From Mediterranea sp. (in: CFB group bacteria) (GTDB lineage Bacteria > Bacteroidota > Bacteroidia > Bacteroidales > Bacteroidaceae): a stretch of 35,920 nucleotides of DNA. Shown piece by piece: positions 1 through 8,146 of this stretch. Where the stretch lies: the NCBI GenBank assembly GCA_031261785.1, contig JAISIZ010000100.1, forward strand, positions 1 to 35,920, written 5' to 3'. A program made the translations under genes and the position numbers. Positions within the stretch are counted from its first letter, which is position 1, and every line of letters begins with the position of its first letter. The notes beneath the pieces are model-generated. The model made no database searches. It was not told the origin of the DNA and was given only the letters and a program-made list of their open reading frames with translations.

Positions 1-3000
1 TAATACTTCTCCGCCAGCGGATCCATCGTCGTGAACCGCAGGCCGTCCATCATGCGGGCTTCCACGTCGTACCAGTCCAGGCCGTTATCCGTGTCGTACT
101 CCTTGCCGATGTACTTGTATTTCTGGATGTCGGAAGAGTAGCTCTCGGCGAAGGGGGCGCCGTAAGGGTAGTAATGGTTGGCCTGGATGATGTTGCCGTT
201 CGCGTCGGCTACCACGCGGTTGCTCCCCAGGTGGTCCTGGAGGTAGAAGTGGTACTGGCCGTTCTTGATGTAGCCGCCGTCCACGAGAATCATGTCCAAT
301 GAATCGTTTTTGTAGATCATATTGCCGACATAATCGGTACGTTCCTCGGAGCTCGCCTTCTTGTGGAGGACGGAGAGCTTCGTCCCGTCGGCCGAGTAGA
401 CGTACTCGTTGAAAACGCCCGGTTCCGCAAAGGTAATCTTTTCCGGGAGATTCAGGAGGTTGTAGGCAATGGAATAAATTCCATTGTTGGCGTTCATGGT
501 CATGTTGCCGTTGGCGTCGTAGGCGTATTCGACATCGATGTCCGCCCCGTCCATGAAGTCATGGGAGAAGGAGTTATTCGCCGCCTCGCCCGTATCGGTC
601 GCTTTCACGAGCTGGTTGCCGACGTAGGTGAAGGTGACGTTATCCACGAGGTCATACGCGGCGGGGCCTTTGTTTCCGTGACGTTGCAGGCTCAGGATGT
701 TGCCATGCATGTCGTAGGAGTATGCGGCGCTGAATTTCTCGCTTGACGTTCCCGCTTCGCGGTAGTCGGCCGCCGTCAGGCGGGAGAGGTTGTCGTACGT
801 GAAGTTGTAACCTCGCCGCTTGTTGTCCCCAGTATGCGTCACCTGCCAGTCCATGGCGGAGATGTTGCCGTTGTAGTGAGGATTGTTCGACCCATCCGGG
901 CGGGCGTCGTTGTAGTACAGCGTCTGGCTGAACAGCGGGCCTGTTATGTTTTTTATCCATGATCTTATATTATAGGTGTAGTCCGTGCGGAGGTTGGCGT
1001 TGCCGTTCCGTTTGTTGGACTTCAGACGACCGAGAATGTCGTAGACGTTGTCGACGATAACGACGGGGGGCAGGCTATCCAATTGATGCGTGGTGGAAAG
1101 CGGGCGCATATAGGCATCGTACGTATAGGTGTACAGTTCCGTCACGGTGGGCTTGTTGTTGGCGAAATGGACGCGTTTCATCTTTGTCGGCTCGCCAACG
1201 AAGTTGTAGGCGAAATAAGTCGCACTGCTCCCTCTCGGATTGCTCTCGTGGATTTGGGTCGGACGATGCCGGTAGTCGTAATAGGTAAAGGTGTAATCGT
1301 AACCCGTGACACTATCGGCTTCGGCAACACTGATTCGAGCGGTCTTTTCGCTTGTGAGCTGTCCGTGAAACGCGTAGCTAAATCCCCCATATTGTCGCCC
1401 GAACCCGTCGTATATCGCCGCCGACCAATCGAAATAATGCGAAAAGCCATCGGGAAGTTCACCTTTCCCGAAGGAAGGATAGGTGTCGTAATACTTCACG
1501 TTCAGGAAGACGGGCGAAGCGAGCGTCACGCCATCCAGATAATAACCATGTCCGATGGGTGCCGAAGTCGCCGAGCCCTCTCTCGACACTTTCACGACGG
1601 AGGGGAAAGAAGTGGCATCGAACGGGTTGAGATCATTGGCGCAGATTCCCGTCACGCACTCCCTGCCGAAGGGGTCAGGCAAGGCGTAGAGCCATTTCCC
1701 CTTTCGCCGCAAGTTGCCATCTTGCGTGAATACCAGCCGATCAGCGTCATCATAGATATAATAGGTCCAATCCGTTCCCGGCTGGCGCTTGCCTATCAGG
1801 CGTGAACCTCCATCGTAAAGATAGAGGTAGGCGTAATCGCGCAACGCGGCTGAATTGGCATTCGTCCACGTGCCGACCGACTTCATCCGGTCGGAAGCCT
1901 CGGGTGGGAGTACCGCCACTTTGTTCTCAAACTCGTCATATATATGATAAGTGTCGAATAATTCCCTCTTGCCATTCATGGAATTAAGGGCCCGATTGAG
2001 GAGCGTCCTCCCCATCTTGTCCTTGAACTCGAAAGAGACGTTGCCGTCCTCATCCTCCATGCGGACGACGTTAAGCTGCGCCGTGACGTAATTTCCGGCG
2101 TTCGCGATGGTGACTATGGTGTCCGTGGCGGGCAAAAACGAACCCGATTGGTAAAGGACGCAATTCAGCGTGTCGTTCCCTGCGACATTTACCAAATAAG
2201 AAGTCCTCACCCTTTTATGGTTCTCGTGCCAAGCCTGTCCCGGTCCATACTGCTCAAACGTACGATTCAAAGGCGATCCATCATAGATGGTCAGAGAGCA
2301 AGGCTCTACGTCGTCGTACGTACGGGGCACCTCCGAACGGACAGTCTCAAGTGGGACGAAAAAGCCGTACGTCATGGGAGCCACCACGGGTAGCCAAGTA
2401 TGGGATGGGCGGCCCATTTTGTCGTACCCTTGGTAAGAGACGATATTGCTGTTGGCGGGAACAACATACATCTGTACGGTCTCCTCAAGGCGGCCGAAGC
2501 CGTCGTAGAAAGACATGTCCTGACGGTAAGCCATGCCGTCCTCATGGGTGAACTCGTGATGATATATGTAATTTTGGGAAGAATAATGGGAATTGACCGA
2601 GGGAACGCTATCTGGGATAGTAACGATGGGAGGCTCTGGATCCTCTATTATGGGAGGGTCAGGCTCCGGTTCCTCTATTACGGGAGGGTCGGGATCTTCT
2701 GTCACGGGAGGTTCAGGGTCCGGCTTTGGGACCACCACCACGGTACCCGCGATGGTGACACTAAGGGTTGACGATCCCATGCAATATTCGGCCACGATAT
2801 AGTAATCGCCGGCATTTAAACGAATATTCAAGACCTTCTCCCGCAACTCGTCAGTGTCGGTGCTTTGAATAATGTTAAAGCTACTTGTCAAAAGATGAAT
2901 CTGTTTGGGCCTCATCATACTACTACTTAGAGAGATCGATATATCCATTTGTTTAGTTGTGGAAAACCTGATCCATCCCTTGAATTCTCCGCAATCACAA

Positions 3001-3155
3001 CCCAGATTCTCCGAATCGCGCACGGTGGTAACCGTGACGCTTTTCGAGAAGGAGGCATCGTAACTACCTGCCGCGACGGGGTTCCCTTTCGTTTGCGCCC
3101 TTGTTCCCGCTATCATGCCAAGAACGAGAAAGACAGTAAATAGTGTCCGTTTCAT
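1..3155 (-). CDS. RHS/YD-repeat secreted protein with RHS core domain (3' end beyond window)
   Basis: I translated the frame from an ATG at 3155 to the left edge and met no stop, giving at least 1,051 residues. It starts with a signal peptide ending near TRAQ, then a beta-rich region of about 120 residues with a CDCG motif, then a Pro/Glu/Asp linker at about residues 140-177. A segment like the N-terminal domain of Bacteroidota RHS proteins (DUF6443 type) follows, with SFYDGFGRLEETVQ. YD repeats such as YDGGSRLIGK, YDNLSRLTAADY and YDANGNMTMN come next. The end shows the RHS-associated core: QDHLGSNRVVADANGN, YYPYGAPF, then YKYIGKEYD and TTMDPLAEKY. The variable C-terminal tip, where a toxin or other effector would sit, lies outside the window. 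It is the third gene of a likely operon, starting 16 bp after the small gene at 3172-3369. Exported beta-shell scaffold is inferred; effector activity is unknown. Confidence 0.9.
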   Translation of the reverse strand, partial: MKRTLFTVFLVLGMIAGTRAQTKGNPVAAGSYDASFSKSVTVTTVRDSENLGCDCGEFKGWIRFSTTKQMDISISLSSSMMRPKQIHLLTSSFNIIQSTDTDELREKVLNIRLNAGDYYIVAEYCMGSSTLSVTIAGTVVVVPKPDPEPPVTEDPDPPVIEEPEPDPPIIEDPEPPIVTIPDSVPSVNSHYSSQNYIYHHEFTHEDGMAYRQDMSFYDGFGRLEETVQMYVVPANSNIVSYQGYDKMGRPSHTWLPVVAPMTYGFFVPLETVRSEVPRTYDDVEPCSLTIYDGSPLNRTFEQYGPGQAWHENHKRVRTSYLVNVAGNDTLNCVLYQSGSFLPATDTIVTIANAGNYVTAQLNVVRMEDEDGNVSFEFKDKMGRTLLNRALNSMNGKRELFDTYHIYDEFENKVAVLPPEASDRMKSVGTWTNANSAALRDYAYLYLYDGGSRLIGKRQPGTDWTYYIYDDADRLVFTQDGNLRRKGKWLYALPDPFGRECVTGICANDLNPFDATSFPSVVKVSREGSATSAPIGHGYYLDGVTLASPVFLNVKYYDTYPSFGKGELPDGFSHYFDWSAAIYDGFGRQYGGFSYAFHGQLTSEKTARISVAEADSVTGYDYTFTYYDYRHRPTQIHESNPRGSSATYFAYNFVGEPTKMKRVHFANNKPTVTELYTYTYDAYMRPLSTTHQLDSLPPVVIVDNVYDILGRLKSNKRNGNANLRTDYTYNIRSWIKNITGPLFSQTLYYNDARPDGSNNPHYNGNISAMDWQVTHTGDNKRRGYNFTYDNLSRLTAADYREAGTSSEKFSAAYSYDMHGNILSLQRHGNKGPAAYDLVDNVTFTYVGNQLVKATDTGEAANNSFSHDFMDGADIDVEYAYDANGNMTMNANNGIYSIAYNLLNLPEKITFAEPGVFNEYVYSADGTKLSVLHKKASSEERTDYVGNMIYKNDSLDMILVDGGYIKNGQYHFYLQDHLGSNRVVADANGNIIQANHYYPYGAPFAESYSSDIQKYKYIGKEYDTDNGLDWYDVEARMMDGLRFTTMDPLAEKY
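2628..2711 (-). repeat. In-frame Pro/Glu/Asp linker repeat inside the RHS gene
   Basis: The hexamer GGGAGG (read on the plus strand) recurs at 2628, 2652, 2682 and 2706, a spacing of 24, 30 and 24 bases. All are multiples of three. On the coding strand each unit encodes variants of DPEPPV or DPPIIE. The repeat makes a flexible acidic proline-rich linker between the N-terminal beta-rich region and the RHS body, and its copy number could vary by slippage without breaking the frame. Confidence 0.75.
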
Positions 3156-3171
3156 AACTAACATCGAGCAT

Positions 3172-3369
3172 TTATTGGTTTTTGTATTGGTACTTATAGC
3201 CGCTATCATGTTGGCGCACGCCAGCGGCATCCTTAATATAGACCCACCGCGGCCGTCCCATATCGTCACATCTTGTGGGAGGGACAGGCCTCGGTTTCAC
3301 TTGCCCCATGGCTCGCGATTGGAATGTGAGGCACAGGATAGCGACCATATGCGCTACATTATTTCTCAT
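3172..3369 (-). CDS. Putative small secreted protein, 65 residues
   Basis: An ORF of 65 codons starts at the ATG at 3369 and ends in TAA at 3172-3174. It lies exactly in the gap between the two RHS genes, 31 bp after the first stops and 16 bp before the second starts. The first 22 residues resemble a signal peptide: a hydrophobic stretch HMVAILCLTF and a possible cleavage site at SRAMG/QVK. The mature part begins with a proline-rich stretch (KPRPVPPTRC), has one cysteine, and ends in a basic, tyrosine-rich tail (GYKYQYKNQ). I do not recognise a family. The same frame is open further upstream to 3519, but that would overlap the end of the RHS gene and add no signal sequence, so the 3369 start is preferred. 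Its position suggests co-expression with the RHS proteins. Coding status is probable, not proven. Confidence 0.55.
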   Translation of the reverse strand: MRNNVAHMVAILCLTFQSRAMGQVKPRPVPPTRCDDMGRPRWVYIKDAAGVRQHDSGYKYQYKNQ

Positions 3370-3400
3370 AACATGTGGATTCATTGGGTCGTTCTTGCTT

Positions 3401-6400
3401 TTATTTCCCGGTATCGCTGAAAGGTCCCGCATAACCATATTGATACTTGTCCAGATACTCTTTCTTATCCTCATTGAGGATGTAGATGCCCGACAGGCGT
3501 CCGAATCCATCATATTCATAATGAGTGCCTGTGCCGTCGGGGGCGATTTCGCTGGTCATTCCCACGAGAGGCTTATACGAATAAGTCCGTATAAGGGCTT
3601 TCGGAAGAGCGCTACGTAAACTTCTTACTTTCTCCCTGTTGATGCCATTTGATAGAGACAAGGCTTCCAGGCTGTCCACGAAGTAAGCAGACTTCACGGC
3701 CTCCTCCACCTCGTCGTAAGTGTAGGCGCCGAAGTCGCTTCCTATCTGGATTTCGGCGATGAGGTAATGGGCGGCGTACGTCCAAAGATAAACCGTGTAA
3801 ACGCCATCCCTGTAAACGAGAAGCGGATTGCCGTGGGAGTCATGATGGGTACAAGCGTACTTGGTCCTCCAGAGAGATGAACCCACTTTCTCCTTTACCG
3901 ACGCTACGGCATACACCATCACTCCTGTCTTAGGATAGCTGACGGCAAAGTCAGTACGGACCTGCCGAATTTCCCGGGCACTTCCCGTCAAGGAAGTGAA
4001 AGAGGTAACCTCCTCCACCACGGGAGACAACACCCCGGCTTGGATCATGGAGGGATAAGCTCCCGAGGCGAATTCGTCCGGACGTTTGTACAGGACGGTT
4101 CTCGTACCTCCGTTCACCGTTTGGGAAACTTTCCGGACCAATCCGTAGGGGTTGTAGACGTACGCCTTGGTGGTGGATACGGGGATCGACAGCCGATCCC
4201 CATAGACTTTTTCGGTCTCCTCCTTGAGACGGTAGGAGTAAGTGTAAATTTTGTAAGACGAACCTTCGTCATAGGATACGGAGACTTCAGGGCAGATATT
4301 TTCATAACGGGCACTCATGGCGCGGACGTATTGGCTTGACGAGCGTTCATACAGGAACTCCCGCACTCGCTTCAAGATTCCGGTTGCGGAATACTCTTCC
4401 GTCAAGATTGGTTTTCCTCGCTCCATGGATCGCGAGGCGTACGGCTCGTAAGGCGTGCGGCTTTCCTGGATGATAGCGTCGGCCGGTTCATCCGGATGGC
4501 CGTTGTCGAAGTTGGTGAACAGGTTGCGGACGAAAGAACCGTCCGCACGTTTCTCTACAACTTCGCTATATCCGATATGGCTCCCTTGCGCATTGTGGCA
4601 AGCGGGCAGGACGGACTGGGAAGAGAAGACACTCGTCAATGTCCTCGTGTCGTTGAGGTTAAATGCGTAAGCCATATATGAGAAACCGTACATGGTCTCG
4701 CCACCAAGCACGCCGCTGGACGCGCCCGCCTTGCCTTTGTTCGCTGGATAATCGGTCACGTAGTAATATTCCTTCTCCACGAACTCGTCAGCGGGTCTTC
4801 CGGTCGGGCTTTGCACGATCCTCTTTATGCGCAACCCACCGGCACTCTTGTTGTAAGGCAAGCTATCACAGGCTTCCCATCTCCTGACTTTCAGCTTTTT
4901 CCGATAGGAATGCGATTCAAAGACCAAGCGGGTATATCCTCCTGTGGGATATGAGATCTTGTTAAGCACTCCGTATTGCGAATAAACGGCGTTAGGCTCC
5001 CGTTGTTCGTGATAATGGACGGGATCGAATATGTCGTCCGCCGTTCTCCCATTATAAAAGCCCCAATGGTCCACTTGGTTAGACAGGTAACGAGGCAGGC
5101 GCTCGGGTTCGTTGTATTCGAACGCGTGCGTCTTGGAGACTTGCCCCGCCACTTCGTGCACGGAAGATAACGTCAGCCTTTGCGAAGAGGAGTTGGTATA
5201 TTCGAAACGGAATCTTTTCACCTCCTGTCCATCACTGCCCTGGACGATCATGTTGTCCAATCTGTACCATCGCAGGTTCTCCAGGCAAGCGGGAAAATCC
5301 AAATCATCCGATTTCAAGAAATACAAAAAAGGATAGAATCTGCCATAGTCATACCATTGCCTGTATTTAATCGCATAGACGTCCAACGGGTAACGAAGTT
5401 CATCGCTAATGCTTTTGTCGAAAGCCACGCAGCAAACAGGAGTGGAGATGCTTTCCAGATATACCGGTGATAGCAATTTGCCGCTATAACCGGCGGGGAT
5501 GGAGGTGTACTCGAAAACGGGAGGACAATTATAGATATCCTTGAATACGCCGGGTTCCTCGCTTTCAGTGCTCTTATAGAGGATATTGCGAACCGACAGG
5601 TACATCTGGTTGACGAAATTACCCCTCTGGTAAGTGAATGAGATTTCATCCCCCCTGGGAGAGACGATCTTTGTCAGGTACCAGGCGCTCGCCGTCCAAA
5701 GCTCGCTGATTTGCTGATAAAACCCTACTGAATACTCGATGGAGGTGTCCGTGCCACCAAACACGTAGTTCGTCCCATCTTCCCCGATGAGGGTAAAGCC
5801 ACTGAACGGCTTCACCGTCCACCCTCTATCGAAATACGTAGTGCCGTACACCATATCGAGCGGCATGTCCGAGAAAGTGCCGTCGAACACTACCCGTAGG
5901 GGCCTGTCGCACTGCACTTGCCAATTGCCGAGATGGTCAAGATAAAACTTTCCGTTATAATCAAGGAAGCTGAAAGAGAACTCATCGGGTTCGGTGTCGA
6001 GAAAGGACTCATCGTCTTGGGCTATGCTCCGCAGGTAGCCCCTGTCATTCCATCGCACCGTGTTCAGCACAGAGTGATGGAAATAATAGCCGTTTCTTGC
6101 CCCAAAAGAGACATTCGGGCTGTCGTACTCATCCATCATGTCCCTCACTTCCCTGTAGATCGCCCCGCCGGCCTGTAGCGTCCATCCCATCCCCACCCAT
6201 CCGGGATGCTGGTCAGGACGGATGCCCGCAGAGTGATAGGTGAGCGACAGAGGAATTTTCAAACCGATTCCCTCTATGGTGTACAGCGGGATCTCTATCG
6301 AGGGAGTCCCCGTGAACAGCGAGACGGGAATGTCCCCGTACAGTCCCAGGCTCGCCACGTTGGGACTTTGCAGGTTGGCGGGCGGCCCGGGAATCTGCGC

Positions 6401-6472
6401 GTGCGTGAACGCGCAAGCCGTGATGGACGCTATCCAGCACGCGGCCCGTTTCAGGATCATTGAGCTTTCCAT
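3401..6472 (-). CDS. RHS/YD-repeat secreted protein lacking an RHS core
   Basis: A 1,023-residue protein from the ATG at 6472; an in-frame ATG at 6460 gives a cleaner signal peptide (MILKRAACWIASITACAF...THA/Q). After the signal comes the N-terminal signature of Bacteroidota RHS proteins: SLGLYGDIPVSLFTGTPSIE, then IPLSLTYHSAGI and WVGMGWTLQAGGAIYR, at about residues 40-108. The rest is beta-rich with YD-type repeats near the end (YEYDGFGRLSGIY). It stops at DTGK with no RHS-associated core and no toxin-like tip. The core is instead on the separate protein encoded downstream at 1-3155, so the two may be halves of one surface assembly, or simply two paralogues. Both carry signal peptides, so a recent frameshift of a single gene is unlikely. 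It is the first gene of the likely three-gene operon. Confidence 0.88.
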   Translation of the reverse strand: MESSMILKRAACWIASITACAFTHAQIPGPPANLQSPNVASLGLYGDIPVSLFTGTPSIEIPLYTIEGIGLKIPLSLTYHSAGIRPDQHPGWVGMGWTLQAGGAIYREVRDMMDEYDSPNVSFGARNGYYFHHSVLNTVRWNDRGYLRSIAQDDESFLDTEPDEFSFSFLDYNGKFYLDHLGNWQVQCDRPLRVVFDGTFSDMPLDMVYGTTYFDRGWTVKPFSGFTLIGEDGTNYVFGGTDTSIEYSVGFYQQISELWTASAWYLTKIVSPRGDEISFTYQRGNFVNQMYLSVRNILYKSTESEEPGVFKDIYNCPPVFEYTSIPAGYSGKLLSPVYLESISTPVCCVAFDKSISDELRYPLDVYAIKYRQWYDYGRFYPFLYFLKSDDLDFPACLENLRWYRLDNMIVQGSDGQEVKRFRFEYTNSSSQRLTLSSVHEVAGQVSKTHAFEYNEPERLPRYLSNQVDHWGFYNGRTADDIFDPVHYHEQREPNAVYSQYGVLNKISYPTGGYTRLVFESHSYRKKLKVRRWEACDSLPYNKSAGGLRIKRIVQSPTGRPADEFVEKEYYYVTDYPANKGKAGASSGVLGGETMYGFSYMAYAFNLNDTRTLTSVFSSQSVLPACHNAQGSHIGYSEVVEKRADGSFVRNLFTNFDNGHPDEPADAIIQESRTPYEPYASRSMERGKPILTEEYSATGILKRVREFLYERSSSQYVRAMSARYENICPEVSVSYDEGSSYKIYTYSYRLKEETEKVYGDRLSIPVSTTKAYVYNPYGLVRKVSQTVNGGTRTVLYKRPDEFASGAYPSMIQAGVLSPVVEEVTSFTSLTGSAREIRQVRTDFAVSYPKTGVMVYAVASVKEKVGSSLWRTKYACTHHDSHGNPLLVYRDGVYTVYLWTYAAHYLIAEIQIGSDFGAYTYDEVEEAVKSAYFVDSLEALSLSNGINREKVRSLRSALPKALIRTYSYKPLVGMTSEIAPDGTGTHYEYDGFGRLSGIYILNEDKKEYLDKYQYGYAGPFSDTGK

Positions 6473-6835
6473 ATCTATTCAAGTTTTGATTGGCTACCGG
6501 TAGCGGCAAGAGGCCCCCCATCTCGCGCGTTCTCGATGGGAGGATGCTGCCTGGGACAAGAAAGGACGCGTGGAACAGAAATCTGTCCTTCCTCATTGGT
6601 TTCCTATATTTTAGCGTCTTCATAAAAAAGAAGATGGTTCGATCATTGGGCTTTGATTATATAGATAGAACACCATATCCTTCCAAAATGTTTTTATTAT
6701 GAATAATAATTCATCGCATTTATATGATACGGCCTTATTGTCGACGCCAGCTCTACATTTCTCATCATCCCCATAAATGAACGGGAATACCGACACCCGT
6801 CCCGACCCCCGCCCGAAAATCATCGCTTCCCACAT
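6473..6835. other. Gene-free leader upstream of the RHS operon
   Basis: This stretch contains no convincing gene on either strand. It should hold the promoter of the RHS operon (read leftwards), but I found no match to TAnnTTTG in the right orientation. A small AT-rich hairpin (ATGAAT, loop AATA, ATTCAT) lies at 6699-6714. Short ORFs here look random in composition. From 6836 the stretch passes into the 41/42-bp array. Confidence 0.6.
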
Positions 6836-7260
6836 ACACCGTTTATTTCCCCGACCAAAACCGGATGGCTCCACAAACGCCGTTTATTTGCCCAACCAAA
6901 AATGGATGGGCAAATAAACGGTGTATATTCGCTCCGCGGGAAAATAAATGGTCCGATAAACGGTGTTTATTTCTACAATCGGAATCGGATAAGCCCATAA
7001 ACAGTGTGTATTTGCTTCCCTAAAAAAAGGATGGGCAAATAAACAGTGTTTGTGGAGCCAACCAAAAACGGATGGAGAAATAAACGGTGTTTGTGGGGCC
7101 AACCAAAAACGGATGGGGAAATAAACAGTGTACTTGGCCCCCACCGAAAACCGAATGGAGAAATAAACGGTGTTTGTGGAGCCATCAAAAAATGAATGGG
7201 AAAATAAACGCCGCGCTGGAGCTTCTCCAGAAACCTATCGGGCAAATAAACACCGTATCC
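6836..7260. repeat. Divergent tandem array with a 41/42-bp period, first units inverted
   Basis: The pentamer TAAAC, inside a conserved block like AAATAAACGGTGT, starts at 6915, 6957, 6998, 7040, 7081, 7122, 7164, 7205 and 7247. The steps are 42, 41, 42, 41, 41, 42, 41 and 42 (mean 41.5). The block between copies is like GTGGAGCCAACC, then AAAAACGGATGG, with a run of four or five A in most units. Two further copies lie in the opposite orientation as GTTTA at 6841 and 6882, also 41 bp apart. Units diverge by substitution while the spacing is kept. Short ORFs run across it in several frames on both strands, but the mixture of 41 and 42 bp breaks frame periodicity, so it is not read as coding. 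It lies between the RHS operon and the 3' end of the Crp-like gene. Not a CRISPR array, because there are no unique spacers. Confidence 0.85.
6880..6921. repeat. 15-bp perfect inverted repeat at the orientation switch of the array
   Basis: CCGTTTATTTGCCCA at 6880-6894 and its exact reverse complement at 6907-6921 flank a 12-base loop. This is where array units change from reverse to forward orientation. It can form a strong cruciform or, if transcribed, a hairpin. No T-tract follows, so a terminator role is not evident. Confidence 0.75.
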
Positions 7261-7317
7261 GGCTTCCCTCGGGAACCGAATGACGGCGGATACGGTGTGC
7301 CGGGGTTTCGGTAGAAT

Positions 7318-7995
7318 CTATCGGGTGGGAATGGCGGCGAGCAGGCGTATCTCCGGAATCACGATCTCTTTGCGGCGCAGCTCGAGCAATCCCTCGGCCT
7401 GCATGGCGTTGAGGATGCGGGAAGTGTTGAGGCGGGTGTCGTCCACGTAATGGGCCAGATCCTCCATCTTGATCTTAAAAACCTTGACGCCCGCCGACTT
7501 CTCGCAGCGCGACAGGAAGAAGGCCAGGATCCGCTCCCTCAGTCCCGCCGCGGGCTCCTGCCAGATTTGCGCGCGCAAGGCCTGCGCACGGTTGCTCACG
7601 ATGTTCATGTAGTTGAGGCGGAAGATGTCGTAGCCCAACAACAAGTCCATCACGTACGCCTTGTCGATGCTCACCGTGTGCGCCTCCGCGCTCGCGGTGT
7701 ACGAGGCGACGTAGCGGGTGCTCATGCCGAAAAGGGAATGAGGCTCCACCACGTAGGGAGCCGTGGCGCGCTCGACAAGCGTCAAGATCCCTTCGTCGGA
7801 GCGGGTGGTGACGATCAGCTCACCTTTCATCAGGAAGCAGAGGCGGTCGCACGGGCGGCCGGCCGGGATGAAAGTCTCGCCTCCCTTGTGTTGGGCAAAA
7901 TGGAGCTTTACTTTGTCCAATATGCTTGTAAGATCTTCGTGGCTTATGCCTTGGAACAGCGGCAACTGCAACAGGGTATCAAACATTGTATCCAT
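7318..7995 (-). CDS. Crp/Fnr-family transcription regulator
   Basis: A cyclic-nucleotide-binding-like beta-roll covers about residues 5-120 ([20 protein letters not shown] is its signature). A helix-turn-helix follows near the C-terminus ([19 protein letters not shown]), then a winged tail ([13 protein letters not shown]). The frame is open up to an ATG at 8034, but a good -7 box (TAATTTTG on the minus strand) covers 8034-8041. That ATG would therefore lie in the promoter. I start at the ATG at 7995 (225 residues), preceded by a purine-rich AGAGAAG; the ATG at 7986 is a second option. No Fnr-type cysteine cluster is visible at the N-terminus, so an oxygen-sensing iron-sulfur cluster is unlikely. 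The ligand and targets are unknown. It is divergent from the MarC-family gene and may control it. Confidence 0.85.
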   Translation of the reverse strand: MDTMFDTLLQLPLFQGISHEDLTSILDKVKLHFAQHKGGETFIPAGRPCDRLCFLMKGELIVTTRSDEGILTLVERATAPYVVEPHSLFGMSTRYVASYTASAEAHTVSIDKAYVMDLLLGYDIFRLNYMNIVSNRAQALRAQIWQEPAAGLRERILAFFLSRCEKSAGVKVFKIKMEDLAHYVDDTRLNTSRILNAMQAEGLLELRRKEIVIPEIRLLAAIPTR

Positions 7996-8033
7996 ATCTT
8001 CTCTGTCTGTAACTCTCTGGGATGATTTTGCCA

Positions 8034-8041
8034 CAAAATTA
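8034..8041 (-). promoter_or_regulatory. -7 box of the crp-like gene
   Basis: The minus strand reads TAATTTTG, an exact match to TAnnTTTG. Transcription would start just downstream, leaving a leader of roughly 30 bases before the ATG at 7995. No clear TTTG is found at the expected -33 position. Confidence 0.55.
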
Positions 8042-8096
8042 CGCAGAAAGGAAGGCTACCGGCTGTCTTCTCCCGCTTCTTTTTGTTTTTTTATTG

Positions 8097-8124
8097 TTTG
8101 GCGCATAAAAATAGAGTATATTTG
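8097..8124 (+). promoter_or_regulatory. Promoter of the MarC-family gene
   Basis: TATATTTG at 8117-8124 matches the TAnnTTTG -7 element. A TTTG lies at 8097-8100, leaving a 16-base spacer, somewhat short for the Bacteroidota -33 element. A strong Shine-Dalgarno, AGGAGG at 8137-8142, precedes the ATG at 8147, which is unusual in this phylum and fixes the start. Confidence 0.6.
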
Positions 8125-8146
8125 CACTTCAAAAAAAGGAGGAACA

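Noticed and set aside
3401..6472. The two RHS genes as one gene broken by a frameshift
   Set aside because: The downstream gene has its own signal peptide and N-terminal domain, and a separate small frame lies between them.
6836..7260. CRISPR array
   Set aside because: There are no unique spacers between constant repeats; the whole unit is repeated and diverges along its length, and no cas genes are present.
6884..7314. Short frames across the 41/42-bp array on both strands
   Set aside because: They arise because the repeat unit lacks stops in several frames. Steps of 41 bp would shift a coding frame, and the predicted peptides have no recognisable features.
7763..8146. N-terminal extension of the MarC-family frame
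   Set aside because: It overlaps the crp-like gene on the other strand, and a promoter plus a strong Shine-Dalgarno place the start at 8147.
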